Shown here piece after piece: positions 44,269 through 45,130 of a stretch of 45,130 nt of DNA; position 1 is the first letter of the stretch; every line of letters starts with the position of its first letter. The DNA is from Fimbriimonadaceae bacterium (GTDB taxonomy: Bacteria > Armatimonadota > Fimbriimonadia > Fimbriimonadales > Fimbriimonadaceae), in the NCBI GenBank assembly GCA_019638795.1, contig JAHBTB010000015.1:1-45130 (forward strand). Direction: 5' to 3'. The position numbers were made by a program, and so were the translations under genes. The notes below the pieces were generated by a model. That model had not been told where the DNA came from and made no database searches. It saw nothing but the letters and a program-made list of their open reading frames with translations.

Positions 44269-45130
44269 TCAGGGTTGGAAGCCCTTGGGTAGGGCTTCGC
44301 GGAGCGGCTCGCCGACATTGCCGCTGGGATACTCGATGCCCAAGAGGGTGCACAGGGTGCTGGCGATGTCGTGGGTGTAGACCCGGCGGGCCACCTTTTG
44401 CGCCTTCTGGCCCCCCCAGTGGGTGAGGATGGGGACGTGAGTGTCGTAGGCCCAGGCTGAGCCGTGGGTGGTGCCGGTCGAACCGGATTCGATCTGGTTG
44501 GGGCCGTCGAGGACGATGACGTCCCCCCCGACGAGGGGGTTCAGGCCGTTCGTGATCCACGTCCGATACCGCATGTCAGGCAAACGGCCGGCAAGGATGT
44601 CGGTGCGGGTGAACGCCCGGTACACGCCTTTCACCGTCATCGCCGCGTCCGCCGCTGTCTTTTCGACCGCCTCATGGCTCAGCTTCTTGGCGTCCATCAG
44701 CTTCCGGTCCAAATAGATGTCGCAGCCGTTGTAGGAGAGGACCCACTTGCCCTTACCGTACTTCGCGCTCAGGGCGTCGTCCACCGTCTTCTTGATCGTG
44801 CTGCCACTCACCCGACCCGCCTGGATGTTGTAGACATCCGACATTTCGGACGGGATCGCGCTGACCCCGTGGTCGGCGCTGACCACGATCGCGACATTGT
44901 CGATGCCGCCGGGGACTTGCTTGTCGAGCAAATTGAAGAGGCGGGAGAGACGCCGGTCGGTGACGGCCCAGATCTCCATGGCCTCGGGGCTGTTCGGACC
45001 CCAGCTGTGACCGACGTAGTCGTTCGAGGCGAGGTTCAAGACCAGCATGTCCGGTGTGGCGTGTTGGCCGAGCTTGTCGGCGACGACGGCCTTCTCCGTC
45101 AAGTCGAAGATGACGTTTTGTCCGTCGGCG
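44269..45130 (-). CDS. Alkaline phosphatase (PafA/PhoV-like), C-terminal part
   Basis: Partial gene: open to the right edge, about 286 codons present. Metal-binding motifs of the alkaline-phosphatase superfamily are clear: SNDYVGHSWGPNSPEAMEIW (Asp and His ligands) and VVSADHGVSAIP (Asp-His pair). A third His, in GTTHGSAWAYDTHVPILTHW, lies near the C-terminus. The pattern matches the PafA/PhoV type of phosphate-monoester hydrolase. The catalytic Thr/Ser and signal peptide would be off-window. It releases phosphate from organic esters, probably in the periplasm. Confidence 0.9.
   Translation of the reverse strand, partial: ADGQNVIFDLTEKAVVADKLGQHATPDMLVLNLASNDYVGHSWGPNSPEAMEIWAVTDRRLSRLFNLLDKQVPGGIDNVAIVVSADHGVSAIPSEMSDVYNIQAGRVSGSTIKKTVDDALSAKYGKGKWVLSYNGCDIYLDRKLMDAKKLSHEAVEKTAADAAMTVKGVYRAFTRTDILAGRLPDMRYRTWITNGLNPLVGGDVIVLDGPNQIESGSTGTTHGSAWAYDTHVPILTHWGGQKAQKVARRVYTHDIASTLCTLLGIEYPSGNVGEPLREALPKGFQP

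Overview
The window is a dense, GC-rich (roughly 60-65 %) bacterial chromosome segment with about 49 protein genes. I see no RNA genes, no mobile element and no CRISPR array. Three secreted proteins end in a PEP-CTERM sorting tail. There is also a Wza/SLBB-type export protein, several lipoproteins, a LolA-like periplasmic protein, a CIRCE-controlled groESL operon, and a str operon reduced to rpsL-rpsG. This mix points to a diderm, EPS-producing environmental bacterium. My best guess is Armatimonadota (Fimbriimonadia-like), but that is inference from gene style and not a phylogenetic result.

Layout. 1-3293 (+): dnaJ (5' truncated), prmA, rsmE, rph and rdgB are tightly overlapping housekeeping genes. 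3320-5869: two secreted unknowns (+) and an unrecognised 341-aa protein (-). 6003-7603 (+): two DinB-fold proteins and a PEP-CTERM protein behind a near-consensus sigma-54 promoter. 7676-12291 (-): groES-groEL with a CIRCE operator, a second PEP-CTERM protein, a Tat-exported beta-propeller and a TPR protein. 12414-15918 (+): an Lrp/AsnC regulator, an Eis-like acetyltransferase, a Cys/Met-metabolism PLP enzyme and a third PEP-CTERM protein. 15977-21542: clpB (-), two small membrane proteins, a CBS-domain protein and lysS (-). 21590-24697 (+): rpsL-rpsG, an SLBB export protein and a VanX-like dipeptidase. 24651-31259: a large secreted protein (-), an unknown (-), a BMP-family lipoprotein (+), an FmdB zinc ribbon (-), a Gfo/Idh/MocA oxidoreductase (+) and dnaN (-). 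31290-34107 (-): ECF sigma with a small putative anti-sigma, a DUF4397 lipoprotein, a zinc-ribbon protein and a class-IV aminotransferase. 34210-45130: a VanW protein (+), a five-gene membrane/envelope operon (-), a LolA-like protein (+), a beta-helix/PA14 protein (+) and the 3' part of a PafA-like alkaline phosphatase (-).

How it fits together. Much of the window serves protein quality control (DnaJ, GroESL, ClpB), translation (PrmA, RsmE, S12, S7, LysRS) and the cell envelope (PEP-CTERM proteins, SLBB protein, VanX, VanW, the DUF4129/DUF4350 operon, lipoproteins). Most convergent gene pairs are separated either by a long perfect GC hairpin, usually without a U-tract, or by almost nothing.

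Most interesting leads: the sigma-54 promoter in front of a PEP-CTERM gene; the DUF4129/DUF4350 operon that lacks its usual MoxR and DUF58 partners; the sigma/anti-sigma/dnaN arrangement; and several unassigned palindromic operators in divergent promoter regions. No single locus is an obvious new defence or mobile system.
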